Part shown: positions 33,541 through 41,928 of the stretch, piece by piece
How positions within the stretch are numbered: the first letter of the stretch is position 1
Layout of the letters: every line of letters begins with the position of its first letter
Position numbers and translations under genes: made by a program
Origin: Streptomyces niphimycinicus
GTDB lineage: Bacteria; Actinomycetota; Actinomycetes; Streptomycetales; Streptomycetaceae
Length of the DNA stretch: 43,373 bases
Assembly (NCBI RefSeq): GCF_018883605.1
Contig: NZ_JAHLEM010000158.1
Location: forward strand, 1 to 43,373
Direction: 5' to 3'
The notes under the pieces: model-generated
The model's input: the letters and a program-made list of their open reading frames with translations, nothing else
Told to the model about the DNA's origin: nothing
Databases searched by the model: none

Positions 33541-33562
33541 TACTCCTAATGCCGTTAGTACG
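33541..33562. promoter_or_regulatory. BlaI-type motif upstream of the DUF6153-like/DUF305 unit
   Basis: On the plus strand GCCGTTAGTACG (33551-33562) is the exact complement of the 12-mer at 30909-30920. Here it is part of a small dyad CTAA-TGCCG-TTAG (33546-33558). It lies about 50 bases upstream of the start at 33500, within promoter range. It suggests the BlaI-like repressor at 30935 also controls this unit. Confidence 0.5.
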
Positions 33563-33607
33563 TGCACGGACCCCCGGAAGACCCCCGGAAGACCCCTCGG
33601 AAGCCGC

Positions 33608-34087
33608 TCAGCTCTCCCGCATCGCGAGCCTGGCCAGCATGTTCTTCGCCTCGTCGGCGACCTGGGCATCCGCGACCACGTCATAGCGCGCGGCCACGAT
33701 CTGGCTGCGGGACGAGAAATCGCGCTCCCCCCGGGTCATGGCATGCCCGACGAAACCGAAGATCGCGCCGAACACCGCGCCATAGACGAGACCGCTCACC
33801 AGCAGCACGATCACGTTGTTGGCCCCGGCGGCGAACACGGTCAGCAGCAGCCCGACCAGCAGTCCGAACCAGGCCCCCGTACCGGCCCCCGCCAGCGCCG
33901 CACGGCCCCTGGTCAGCCGCCCCAGCACCGTCTCGACCATGCGGAGGTCCGAGCCGATGATCGCCATGTGTTCCACCGGGAACCTGTTGTCGGACAGGAA
34001 GTCGACCGCGCGCTGGGCGCCGGCGTAGGTCGGAAACGAGCCGACGACCGGGCGGTCGACCACCTCCGACGGCGGTTGCTGGGTCAT
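33608..34087 (-). CDS. General stress protein, YflT-domain type
   Basis: 159 residues with GGAGGGAGA upstream of ATG 34087. The N-terminal domain (about 10-60) reads RPVVGSFPTYAGAQRAVDFL and FPVEHMAIIGSDLRMVETV, the heat-induced stress protein YflT/GSP17M pattern. A glycine-rich hydrophobic hairpin (about 65-118, TGAWFGLLVGLLLTVFAAG and a second segment) would enter the membrane. The C-terminal tail has DVVADAQVADEAKNML. Such proteins are commonly part of the general stress (sigma-B-like) regulon in actinobacteria. Biochemical role unknown. Confidence 0.85.
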   Translation of the reverse strand: MTQQPPSEVVDRPVVGSFPTYAGAQRAVDFLSDNRFPVEHMAIIGSDLRMVETVLGRLTRGRAALAGAGTGAWFGLLVGLLLTVFAAGANNVIVLLVSGLVYGAVFGAIFGFVGHAMTRGERDFSSRSQIVAARYDVVADAQVADEAKNMLARLAMRES

Positions 34088-34490
34088 CGCCGTCTCCCTC
34101 CGTCAAAGAGAGCGTGCGCCCGCGTCTGTCCCCTCGCAACGGGAGAGGCGGCGGGGAGCAGCGAGGGGAAAGCGGCGGAACCTCCGAGGATGGTCCGCGC
34201 GGCCGGATATCCGGAACGCCGACGCGGCTATCCGCGGAACATTTCCCCGGCCCTCTTCACCCTTCTCCCCGCCACTCCTCGCTGCCGCCCTCCATTTCCC
34301 ACCCGGGGACGAGACCGCGCCATTCCCGGAAGGGGTCGCTTCCTTTCGCGCTGTCGGCGCATGGGACCCGCCCTCTCGCCCAGGAGTCCCAGGAGTGCCA
34401 GGAGAGCGCTATCTGTTTACGGTCAACCGTTGACAGTGGTAGCCGTAGGTACGGCTGCCGCTGACGCGGTGACCGCACGCCACCCGGACG
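34088..34490. promoter_or_regulatory. Intergenic region with GTCAAC-C-GTTGAC palindrome
   Basis: About 400 bases upstream of the stress protein (leftward) and downstream of the leftward small gene at 34530. A perfect palindrome GTCAAC-C-GTTGAC lies at 34422-34434, overlapping a TTGACA (34430-34435) that could be a -35 element. No clear -10 follows. A pyrimidine-rich strand runs 34255-34300. No gene was found; open frames crossing it lack ribosome sites. Confidence 0.35.
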
Positions 34491-34523
34491 GGCCCGCCGC
34501 GCTCCGAGGAGGCGCGGCGGGCC
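34491..34523. terminator. Hairpin terminator after the small basic protein gene
   Basis: GGCCCGCCGCGC (34491-34502) and GCGCGGCGGGCC (34512-34523) form a perfect 12-base stem with a 9-base loop just beyond the leftward gene, which ends at 34530. Confidence 0.75.
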
Positions 34524-34529
34524 GGGGTT

Positions 34530-34826
34530 TCAGCGGCGGGCGGGGCGGTCGGTGTGATCGGTGCGGATGAGGGAGCGCACCATCCGGCAGGTGGTGTCGG
34601 AGGGCGGATGCACCCCGATCCGGGCGGCCGTGGAGCGTATCTTGCGGTTGGGCGCCTGCTCGGGGCGGTAGACACCGGAGTTGAGCAGCGCGATGGCCAG
34701 GCGCATGGCCTTCAGACGGCGGTTGTGGGACTCGTACCACTCACGCGGGCGCCCGGCGGGCATCCGCTTCTTCGGCAGGGTCGGGAAGCTCGGCAGCTCC
34801 TGGAGAGGGGGTGCGGCAACGGCCAT
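34530..34826 (-). CDS. Small basic protein of unknown function
   Basis: 98 residues; AGGAGG seven bases upstream fixes ATG 34826. After a proline-rich start (MAVAAPPLQELPSFPTLPKK) the chain is Arg/Lys-rich and mostly helical: REWYESHNRRLKAMRLAIAL, then NSGVYRPEQAPNRKIRSTAA, RIGVHPPSDTTCRMVRSLIR. The last part could be a helix-turn-helix, which with the net positive charge suggests DNA or RNA binding. I do not recognise the family. Codon composition fits a real gene and a terminator follows directly. Confidence 0.65.
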   Translation of the reverse strand: MAVAAPPLQELPSFPTLPKKRMPAGRPREWYESHNRRLKAMRLAIALLNSGVYRPEQAPNRKIRSTAARIGVHPPSDTTCRMVRSLIRTDHTDRPARR

Positions 34827-34949
34827 CGGCAGCCTCCTGAGATGGTCGGGAAACCTTCCCTTCAACTGCCTCTATTCTACGGCCGGGCACTGACAAAGGC
34901 CCCTGGTCAGGCGCCATTTACGAGGTGGTCTCGCGATACTGTGTACGCC

Positions 34950-35318
34950 ATGGAGATCTGGATCAATCCGGCATGCTCGAAGTGCCGTGGCGCGCTCACC
35001 CTGCTCGATGCGGAGGGGGCCGGATACACCGTCCGCCGCTATCTCGAGGACGTGCCGAGCCAGGACGAGATCCGCGAGGTGCTCGGCCGGCTCGGGCTGG
35101 AGCCGTGGGACATCACCCGGACCCAGGAGGCGGCCGCGAAGGAGCTGGGGCTGAAGGACTGGCCGCGTGAGGAGAGTGCTCGGGACCGCTGGATCGCGGC
35201 GCTCGCCGAGCACCCCAAGCTCATCCAGCGGCCCATCATCACGGCGGACGACGGTACGGCGGTGGTGGGGCGCACGGAGGAGGCGGTACGGGAGGCGCTG
35301 TCCCGGTCCCGCGAGTGA
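34950..35318 (+). CDS. ArsC/Spx-family thioredoxin-like protein
   Basis: 122 residues. MEIWINPACSKCRGAL shows the ArsC fold with Cys9-x-x-Cys12. RYLEDVPSQDEIREVLGRLG and the cis-Pro segment RPIITADDGTAVVGR are typical. Family members reduce arsenate or act as Spx-like adaptors. There is no ars operon nearby, so the label should stay at family level. No Shine-Dalgarno site precedes ATG 34950, and a GATACT-like -10 about 10 bases upstream suggests a leaderless message. The frame is open to 34554 but that part is antisense to the small gene. Convergent with the acyl-CoA synthetase. Confidence 0.85.
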   Translation: MEIWINPACSKCRGALTLLDAEGAGYTVRRYLEDVPSQDEIREVLGRLGLEPWDITRTQEAAAKELGLKDWPREESARDRWIAALAEHPKLIQRPIITADDGTAVVGRTEEAVREALSRSRE

Positions 35319-35335
35319 CCTCGAGGCCGTGGGCA

Positions 35336-35381
35336 CCACGCCCCGGGCGCCCCGGGTCACCACACGGGACGCCGGGCGTGG
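35336..35381. terminator. Hairpin between convergent arsC-like and acyl-CoA synthetase genes
   Basis: CCACGCCCCGG (35336-35346) pairs with CCGGGCGTGG (35372-35381) with one bulged C. The interior can also pair as CCCGGG repeats. Placed between two convergent stops (35318 and 35389). Confidence 0.5.
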
Positions 35382-35388
35382 GAGCCGC

Positions 35389-37023
35389 TCAGCGGCGCCG
35401 GGGCGAGGGCTGCCGCGGACGCAGCAGGAACCGCTGCGTCTTACCGCTGGAGGTCTTCGGCAGCTCGGTCACGAAGTGGACGTTCCGCGGATAGGCGTGC
35501 TTGGCGTACCGCTCCCTGACGAGCTGCTGGAGCTCGGCCGCGAGGGCGTCGCCCGCCTCCGTCCCGGGCCGCGGCACGACGAACGCCTCCACGACCTCGC
35601 CGTACTCCTCGTCCGGTACGCCGACCACGGCGGCCTCCGCCACCGCGGCGTGCTCCAGCAGCACGGTCTCCACCTCGAAGGGGCCGATGCGATAGCCCGC
35701 CATCAGGATGATGTCGTCGCCGCGCCCGGAGAAGAACAGATCGCCCTCCTCGTCGCGGGAGGCGGTGTCACCGGTGTAGAACCAGTGCCCATCGGGGCTG
35801 AACTTCTCGGCGGTCTGCTCGGGGGCGTCACGGTAACCCTTGAACCACATCAGCGGGCTGTTCTGGATGTCCACCACGACCCGGCCGGGAATGTCCACCC
35901 GGGCCGGGGCGGAGTTGGTGTCCTCGCGCAGCACCCTCACCCCCCAGCCGGGCAGCGGACGGCCCATGGAGCCGGGCTTGATGTCGTCGCGCAGGGCCGG
36001 GTGCCAGGCGTGGGCGACGACCATGCCCAGCTCGGTCGAGCCGTAGTGGTCGCGCACGGGGACACCGAGCGTCTCGAGCGCCCAGTCGACGACGTCCGGG
36101 GGCAGCGGTTCGCCCGCCGCCGAGCAGCAGCGCAGCCGCAGATCGCCGGGGGCGGGGATGCCGGAGGCGCGCAGCTTGCGGTAGACGGTGGGCCCGGCGG
36201 CGAAGTTGGTGACCCCGAAGCGGGAGAGCACCTCCCAGGTGGACTCCGCGGAGAACAGGCCGTTCAGCAGCAGTGCGCGCTGCCCGAGGGCGAGCGGCCC
36301 GATGAGCGCGTAGTACAGGCCGTACGCCCAGCCCGGGTCGGCGGCGTTCCAGAAGACGTCGGTGGGCCGGTGGTCCAGGCCGAACTGCTGGTACATCGCG
36401 AAGCCCGCGACGGCCCGCAGCGGGATCGGGACCGCCTTGGGGGTGCCCGCGGTACCCGAGGTGAACAGTTCCACGATGAGCCCGTCGCCGCCCACGGCCA
36501 CCGGCTCGGGCAGCGTGGCCTCTCCCTCGGCCAGTTCCGCGAAGGACAGGTCCGACCCGGTGACGGGCCCTGTGGTGACGATCCGCCAGGGGCGCTCGCC
36601 GGGGAAGCCCGACTCCGGGTCCAGCTTGGGGCGTTGGTCCGCGTCACTGATCACGACCTTGGTGTCGTTGCCCGCGATCCGCAGCGCGATGGCCGGCGGG
36701 GCGAACGCGGTGAACAGCGGCACCTGGACGGCCCCGAGCCGCCAGATCGCAAGGCTCGCGACCAGCAGGTCGGCGGATTTGCCCATCAAGGTGGCGACGC
36801 GGTCGCCCACTCCGACCCCCAGGGCGGCCAGGGCACCGGCCATCCGCGACGAACGGTCCCGCAGCTCCCCGTACGTCATGTCGCGGCCGGTCAGATCCTT
36901 GCCCACCACCGTGAACGCGACGGCGTCGTCCGGGTGCCTGTCGCAGAGCAGGTACGCGGTGTTCGCCGCAGGTTCACCGAAGGTCTTGAGCAGGTCAGCC
37001 ATGCGCTGTTCCGGGCTGGTCAA
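35389..37023 (-). CDS. AMP-forming acyl-CoA synthetase
   Basis: 544 residues if the TTG at 37023 is used; AGGAG lies six bases before it, while the ATG at 37002 has no good site. Adenylate-forming marks in order: P-loop FTSGTAGTPKAVPIP (about 184-198), AAGEPLPPDVV, YGSTELGMVV, YTGD, GRGDDIILMAGYRIGPFEVE, and PKTSSGKTQRF with the catalytic Lys near 525. It resembles medium-chain or benzoate-type ligases, making acyl-CoA from acid, ATP and CoA in the cytosol. No thiolase or dehydrogenase is adjacent. It could feed starter units to the polyketide cluster at the window edge, but 5 kb of other genes lie between. Confidence 0.9.
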   Translation of the reverse strand: MTSPEQRMADLLKTFGEPAANTAYLLCDRHPDDAVAFTVVGKDLTGRDMTYGELRDRSSRMAGALAALGVGVGDRVATLMGKSADLLVASLAIWRLGAVQVPLFTAFAPPAIALRIAGNDTKVVISDADQRPKLDPESGFPGERPWRIVTTGPVTGSDLSFAELAEGEATLPEPVAVGGDGLIVELFTSGTAGTPKAVPIPLRAVAGFAMYQQFGLDHRPTDVFWNAADPGWAYGLYYALIGPLALGQRALLLNGLFSAESTWEVLSRFGVTNFAAGPTVYRKLRASGIPAPGDLRLRCCSAAGEPLPPDVVDWALETLGVPVRDHYGSTELGMVVAHAWHPALRDDIKPGSMGRPLPGWGVRVLREDTNSAPARVDIPGRVVVDIQNSPLMWFKGYRDAPEQTAEKFSPDGHWFYTGDTASRDEEGDLFFSGRGDDIILMAGYRIGPFEVETVLLEHAAVAEAAVVGVPDEEYGEVVEAFVVPRPGTEAGDALAAELQQLVRERYAKHAYPRNVHFVTELPKTSSGKTQRFLLRPRQPSPRRR

Positions 37024-37429
37024 GAGGGCTCCTAGTGCTGGTATCCACGAATCGCGCCGGACGGGAGCCAGGGCCGGTGCCCGGCTTGGGGCGAGCGCGG
37101 ACGCACCTCGGGGGCGCGGGCGCATCTCGCCTTCCGGGGTGGGCTGTTCCCGGGTTGCGCTGAGCCGAAGTCCCAGGCGGCAGCTCCCGTTGGCCTGTAC
37201 ACGCTATCGCGCTTTCCCACCGGTCCGGCAGCGGTCCTCAGGTACCGGAATCGGGACGACTTCCGAAGGCCGGAGCGGAGCCGATACGGGACTCGGAGCG
37301 GAGCCGATGCGGGGCCCGGAGCGGAAGCGGCGGGCGACGGTCCCGGCCGTCACCGACGCACTCTGGCGCCCCCTCTTCCCCTCGCCTTACCTTGGGGCAG
37401 CGGTAGGCATACCGCTCGTACGGCTTGTC
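37024..37429. promoter_or_regulatory. Divergent region with a 23-bp tandem repeat
   Basis: 406 bases between the acyl-CoA synthetase (leftward) and the M6 protease (rightward). A 20-base unit beginning CGGAGCGGAGCCGAT occurs at 37271-37290 and 37294-37313 with one base difference. A third partial copy starts about 37317, so the period is about 23 bp. No coding gene is convincing here. Its role is unknown; it lies 110-160 bases before the protease start. Confidence 0.45.
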
Positions 37430-39499
37430 ATGTCTGAATTCCGAGCTGCCCGACACGAGGTGACCTTGTTACTCCCCCGAAGACCCGTCGGCCGGTTGAC
37501 CGTCGTCGCCACGGTCCTCGCCACCGCGGCGGCCATCGCCGCCGGACCCGCGCGGGCCACCCCCGATGAGTTACCGTCGGCCGGTCCCGCCCGGCCGTCG
37601 CTGGTGCAGCCGATCGACCCGCAGCAGTGGCGCAACCCCGACGACATGACCTGGGCCGACTACCGTGCGGTCCCCGGAACGCGCTGGGCGGACCCCGACG
37701 TCGAGCCCACACAGCGCACCTTCAAGGGCGCGCTGGTGCTCCTGGACTATCCGGACGAGGAGTTCACGGTCAGCCGCCCCGCCGGATCCACTCTTTTCGG
37801 CAATCCGCAGGCCAGTGCCTCCGATATCCCCCGCGACCGCCTCCCGCGCTTCTACCAGGACTTCCTCAACACACCGGGGCCGCTGAACAACGGTCACACC
37901 ATCAACGAGTACTGGATGGAGGACTCCGGCGGCCGCATCGGTGTCGATCTGACCGCCTTCGGTGTGTACCGCATGCCGGGCAAGTCCTATCAGTACGGCG
38001 TCGAGGACTCGATGAACCCGGGCGCCTGCCCGGCCGGGGACACCTGCGACAAGGACATCCGGGCCGACGGCAAGGCCGCCTGGGTGGCCGATGTCGGCGC
38101 CGGCAAGGCGAACTCGTTCGACTTCGTCTTCTATCTCACGGCCGGGCAGGACGAGTCCTCCACCTGGCAGGAGTTCGGCCAGATGAAGTTCCCGAGCGCG
38201 GCGGGCATACCGGCCGCCTGGGGGCCGCCGGCCACCGCGGGCGACAACTCCGCCCGGACCCGCTACGTACCGTGGACGTCCTGGCAGTCAGCCGCCCGTA
38301 TCTGGCCCAACGCCGCCGACGGGTCGTCGGTGCAGGCCGAGAGCTCCGGGATGGCCGTGTACGCCCATGAGTTCAGCCATATCCTGGGCATCGGGGACAA
38401 CTACAACAACCCCTACGGCACCCCCCTCAGCCGTTCGTACACCGGTATCTGGGGCATGCTCTCCCGTGGTTCGTTCAACGGCCCCGGCGGGCCGCACACC
38501 CGCTGGCAGATACCCGCCACCGCCGGTGGCTCGATGGGCTCCCAGCATGTGCTGCGCGACAAGCTGAAGCTCGGCATCGTCGACGAGAAGAACGTCCTGC
38601 GGCTGGACCGCGACGCGCTGAAGAGCTCCGGCCTCGTCGTCGCCCGGGTCACCGCACGCTCGGCGCCACCGGGTGAGAAGGGGCTCTCCGGGGTCAATAT
38701 CGCCCTGGGCCGCGATCTCTCGCCGTCCTGCGACAACGCCACCGACCCGCTGTGCGACGGCGGCGGCTACGACAACTACACCGTCGAGATCGTCGACCGC
38801 ATGGGCATGGACTCGTTCACCCCGGATCACGGGGTGCTGCTCACCAAGACGAAGAACAAGGACCGGGCCCCGTTCGCCTGGGTGGTCGACGCGCACCCCG
38901 AGGACATCGACCTGGTGGACTTCCGGCGCCCCGACGGCACCGCCCAGAAGATCACCATGGGCGACTACCGGCAGCTCAGCGATGCGCTCTTCCACGCCGG
39001 AGCCGACTCCGGCAGCCAGTACGAGTACGTCGACCGGGCCAATCGGCTGCACTTCTATGTGCTCGGCCTCGAGCGCGACCGGTCCGGAGTGCTCTCGTAC
39101 ACCATCGCCGTGAAGTCCCTCGACGGCGCGGGACCGCAGCGCCGCGGAGTGGCCCTCCACCGCGGCGGGGCCAAGGGGGACGCCGCCCGCTCCCGGGCCG
39201 TGTGCACCTATCGCCTCGACAACACCGGAGGCGCTACGGGCAACCGGCGCGAAGCGGCGGCCACTTCGGTGGACTCGGATGTCTACCGGCTGTCGGCGAA
39301 GGCCGTGGGCCGGGGCTGGTCCGCGTGGCTGCCCAACCGTCTCGCCACCGCCAGGGCCGGTGGATCGGTGGATGTCGAGGTGGCCGTGGCCGCGAAGAAG
39401 GACGCCACGCGGCAGGGGGCGGTCGTGCTCACCGCCCGCTCCGAAAGCGATCCGCACCGCACCGCCAAGGCGCTGTGCCGACTGTCGAGCCACCGCTAA
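37430..39499 (+). CDS. Secreted M6-family metalloprotease with a TTA (bldA) codon
   Basis: 689 residues. Signal peptide with core LTVVATVLATAAAIAAGP (about 23-40). The zinc motif HEFSH (313-317) is in YAHEFSHILGIGDNYNNP, with GIWGMLSRGSFNG downstream, as in immune-inhibitor-A-like M6 peptidases. The C-terminal third is beta-rich and may be a binding domain. The upstream frame to 36362 is antisense to the synthetase gene and rejected. ATG 37430 has no clear Shine-Dalgarno sequence. Codon 14 is TTA (37469-37471), rare in Streptomyces and read only by the bldA tRNA, so translation is expected late in development. A strong terminator follows. Confidence 0.9.
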   Translation: MSEFRAARHEVTLLLPRRPVGRLTVVATVLATAAAIAAGPARATPDELPSAGPARPSLVQPIDPQQWRNPDDMTWADYRAVPGTRWADPDVEPTQRTFKGALVLLDYPDEEFTVSRPAGSTLFGNPQASASDIPRDRLPRFYQDFLNTPGPLNNGHTINEYWMEDSGGRIGVDLTAFGVYRMPGKSYQYGVEDSMNPGACPAGDTCDKDIRADGKAAWVADVGAGKANSFDFVFYLTAGQDESSTWQEFGQMKFPSAAGIPAAWGPPATAGDNSARTRYVPWTSWQSAARIWPNAADGSSVQAESSGMAVYAHEFSHILGIGDNYNNPYGTPLSRSYTGIWGMLSRGSFNGPGGPHTRWQIPATAGGSMGSQHVLRDKLKLGIVDEKNVLRLDRDALKSSGLVVARVTARSAPPGEKGLSGVNIALGRDLSPSCDNATDPLCDGGGYDNYTVEIVDRMGMDSFTPDHGVLLTKTKNKDRAPFAWVVDAHPEDIDLVDFRRPDGTAQKITMGDYRQLSDALFHAGADSGSQYEYVDRANRLHFYVLGLERDRSGVLSYTIAVKSLDGAGPQRRGVALHRGGAKGDAARSRAVCTYRLDNTGGATGNRREAAATSVDSDVYRLSAKAVGRGWSAWLPNRLATARAGGSVDVEVAVAAKKDATRQGAVVLTARSESDPHRTAKALCRLSSHR

Positions 39500-39515
39500 C
39501 GGTAAGGAGATGGGT

Positions 39516-39544
39516 GACGGCCCGCCGACATGCGGCGGGCCGTC
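39516..39544. terminator. Bidirectional hairpin terminator
   Basis: GACGGCCCGCCG (39516-39527) and CGGCGGGCCGTC (39533-39544) form a perfect 12-base stem with a 5-base loop, between the M6 protease and the convergent M28-like gene. Confidence 0.85.
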
Positions 39545-39576
39545 CCTGCTCTGCGACTCGTCGGTGCTCGGTGGCC

Positions 39577-40974
39577 CTACTCCGTCTTCTCGGCCGCGGT
39601 CTGGATCGGCACCCGGAGAGTGTCGGGCCCACAGCCGGCCGTACCGGCGATGATCCGCGCCGCGCCCTTGGTGAGGGGCACCAGGCTCTGCTCGTCCACC
39701 TTGTCCGGGGTGTCCCTCGGATCGAAGATGTACATGGGCGTGGTGATCAGTTGCACCAGCGGCACACCCGTGTAGTAGAAGTAGGCGCCGTCGGTGGCCG
39801 GGTTCGGCGCGAAGGCGGTCGGCGACAGGATCCATGAGCGGCGCAGGTCCTCCGCCGCGAGGGACTCGGCCACCAGTTGCTCCAGCTCCGGCGCCTGGGT
39901 GGTGAACCACCAGCGCACCTCGGGGTCGTCGGTGGGCACCACCTCCCCGTCGACCACCACCGCCTGGCGTGCCGCGTGTTCCAGATGCATTTCGAGGACG
40001 ACCTGGGGAAACAACTCGGGATGCGCCGCGATGAATGCCTGTGTGCCCGCGGCGCCCGCCATATGGCCGGACGTCAGCACGAACAGCATGTTGTGCGGTC
40101 GCAGCTCCTGGGGCACCGACGCCCAGAACTTGGCCTGTGCCAGGACGAGCGCGACCCCGGAAGCGTCCTCCACGGCGGACGCCCAGGGGCCGTCGTGGTG
40201 TGAGCCGATGATCACCCAGTGGTCGGAGGCGCCGGGCAGCGTGCCCACCACATTGTGGGTGGTCTCCTCGGTGATGGTGGCGTCGGAGACGATCCGGCCC
40301 TCGCACTCCCCCGACGCCATCAGCTCGCGGACCCGCTGCCCGTCCTGGCCGCTCAGCCAGATACCGGGGATGGGGCGCCGTTCGGCGTCATAGGGCCAGT
40401 AGAAGTCGCTGGTCTCCCAGGGCAGTCCGGTGAGCAGGCCGACATAGGCCGTGGCACCGTCCTTGGCGGCGATGTCGAAGTCCAGCACATGGGGAAGGTC
40501 GAACGGCACGGTCTGGACGAGGTCGGGGAACACGCCCTCGGGGTCGTAGGAAGCGGTGGCCCGGGCCTGCACCTCGGTCTGCGGCAGCCGCGTGAAGCCG
40601 ATCTCCTGGACCGCGATGGAGCCCCGCACCTCCCCGTCCTCCATCCGCACCAGCCGGCCCTCGGTGCCCTCGGTCGGGGCGGTGTACGGCAGGGCGAGTC
40701 CCTCGAAGCGGATGACCTCGTCGGGGCGGCCGGTGGGCCAGATCTCGAAGGCGGCGGACCGCGGCCGCCAGATGGGCGTGTCCAGCGGCTCCAGTCGCAC
40801 ATCCGCCAGCCCGGTCTCCCGGAACTGCTCCGCGGCCCACTCCTCGGTCCAGCCGTCGGCCGGATAGCCCGCCCGGCGAATGCCCTGGCCGACGATCAGT
40901 TCGATCCAGGCCATCATCTCCTTCGACGTGGGTGCCCGATCGAGGTACTTCTCCAGCGCCGGCCAGCCGCTCAT
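39577..40974 (-). CDS. M28-like peptidase homologue with altered metal site
   Basis: 465 residues; AGGAGG six bases upstream selects ATG 40974 among three clustered ATGs. There is no signal peptide, so it is cytoplasmic. The M28 fold is recognisable: a PA-type insert early on, then VIIGSHHDGPWASAVEDASGVA (about 255-277), which keeps the first His and Asp ligands. The usual Glu-Glu pair is replaced by SGHMAG (about 300). The ligand Asp region reads EMHLEH (about 328), and the final His is replaced in YIFDPRDTPDKVD (about 414, normally YHT..DT..DKVD). Catalysis by the classical mechanism is doubtful. Near relatives in Actinobacteria may form their own group. Role unknown. Confidence 0.75.
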   Translation of the reverse strand: MSGWPALEKYLDRAPTSKEMMAWIELIVGQGIRRAGYPADGWTEEWAAEQFRETGLADVRLEPLDTPIWRPRSAAFEIWPTGRPDEVIRFEGLALPYTAPTEGTEGRLVRMEDGEVRGSIAVQEIGFTRLPQTEVQARATASYDPEGVFPDLVQTVPFDLPHVLDFDIAAKDGATAYVGLLTGLPWETSDFYWPYDAERRPIPGIWLSGQDGQRVRELMASGECEGRIVSDATITEETTHNVVGTLPGASDHWVIIGSHHDGPWASAVEDASGVALVLAQAKFWASVPQELRPHNMLFVLTSGHMAGAAGTQAFIAAHPELFPQVVLEMHLEHAARQAVVVDGEVVPTDDPEVRWWFTTQAPELEQLVAESLAAEDLRRSWILSPTAFAPNPATDGAYFYYTGVPLVQLITTPMYIFDPRDTPDKVDEQSLVPLTKGAARIIAGTAGCGPDTLRVPIQTAAEKTE

Positions 40975-41239
40975 CGTCATCCTCCTCATCGCCACGGTCC
41001 GGATTCATGCTCGACGGGCGGGCTAAAGCTGGGCTAACGCGATCCCAGTGCGCCCCTTTTCGCGGGTCCCTCCCTTTCCGTATCGGTTCGTAGCAATCGG
41101 TTCGTATCAGGGAGGAGGCCAAGCCGGGCGTTAGACCCACTTTGGTGGCGGCGCAAATGATGGTCGCCGTATCCGGACTGGCCGCCTGGCAGGTGGCTGA
41201 GCCGCAGGTCAGCGCCCGATTGACGGTTGGGAGTCGAGT
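40975..41239. promoter_or_regulatory. Divergent region with two 14-bp-spaced direct repeats
   Basis: ATCGGTTCGTA occurs at 41082-41092 and 41096-41106, 14 bp apart. A second pair GGGCTAA-(A/C)-GC lies near 41020-41040. Both are upstream of the M28-like gene (leftward) and of the secreted gene at 41240 (rightward), so they may be operator elements. No gene is seen in the interval. Confidence 0.4.
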
Positions 41240-41887
41240 GTGCGCACCGAGAAGTCAGAGGAACGGGAACCGGATGGCACGGCCCGGCGGAGGAAGTGGA
41301 TCCGGCGCGTCCCGGCCGGTGTCGTGGGTGTGGCCGCCGTGAGCCTGATCGCGCTCACGGTCTCCCCGGTGAACGCCGAGCCCGATACCAGAGCCAAACC
41401 GCCGCGCGACAGGAATCCACTGCCCGCTCCCCCGCAGATCCGCGATCTCGACTTTCTGCTCGGCTCCTACACCTGCGACTACACCCCTCCGCCGGGTGGC
41501 ACGGCGGCGGTGCTGAAGCTCACCACCAAGCGGGCGATGGGGGGGCATTACCTCTACACGGACGCCACCCTCGAACCCGGAAACGTGGTCGGCCGTTCGA
41601 CCTTCGGCTGGAATCCCGTCGACGGGAAATTCATCAACCAGTACCACGACAACTGGGGTTCCTCCGGAAACTACGCCTCGTCCGGCTGGAAGGACGGCCA
41701 CCTGATATTCAAGGGTCCCCTCACCCAAGTGATCACACCGAATGCCACGGGACAGACATCGGGCGTGAAGCTGGACCTCATGGATGACTACCAGGTGCTC
41801 GGCCGAGGGCATTTCAAGAACTCCACGAATTTCACCTTCCCCGACGGAAGTATTTTGCACGGCAGTTACGACTGCCGCCGCCAATAG
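41240..41887 (+). CDS. Secreted DUF1579-like protein
   Basis: 215 residues from GTG 41240 with GGGAG about 7 bases upstream. Signal peptide about 20-46: [20 protein letters not shown], ending in NAE. The mature part (about 62-212) matches the DUF1579/lipocalin-like beta-barrel pattern: [71 protein letters not shown], and an end in [14 protein letters not shown] Cys early and one near the C-terminus may pair. It sits 41 bases before the polyketide synthase on the same strand and might share its transcript. Role unknown. Confidence 0.75.
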   Translation: MRTEKSEEREPDGTARRRKWIRRVPAGVVGVAAVSLIALTVSPVNAEPDTRAKPPRDRNPLPAPPQIRDLDFLLGSYTCDYTPPPGGTAAVLKLTTKRAMGGHYLYTDATLEPGNVVGRSTFGWNPVDGKFINQYHDNWGSSGNYASSGWKDGHLIFKGPLTQVITPNATGQTSGVKLDLMDDYQVLGRGHFKNSTNFTFPDGSILHGSYDCRRQ

Positions 41888-41928
41888 TGTTCAGCGTTCC
41901 GGACCGAGGGAAGTGGGGGTGGCCGACC

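Noticed and set aside
36362..37429. 356-residue N-terminal extension of the M6 protease
   Set aside because: It is antisense to the acyl-CoA synthetase; a normal signal peptide begins at 37430.
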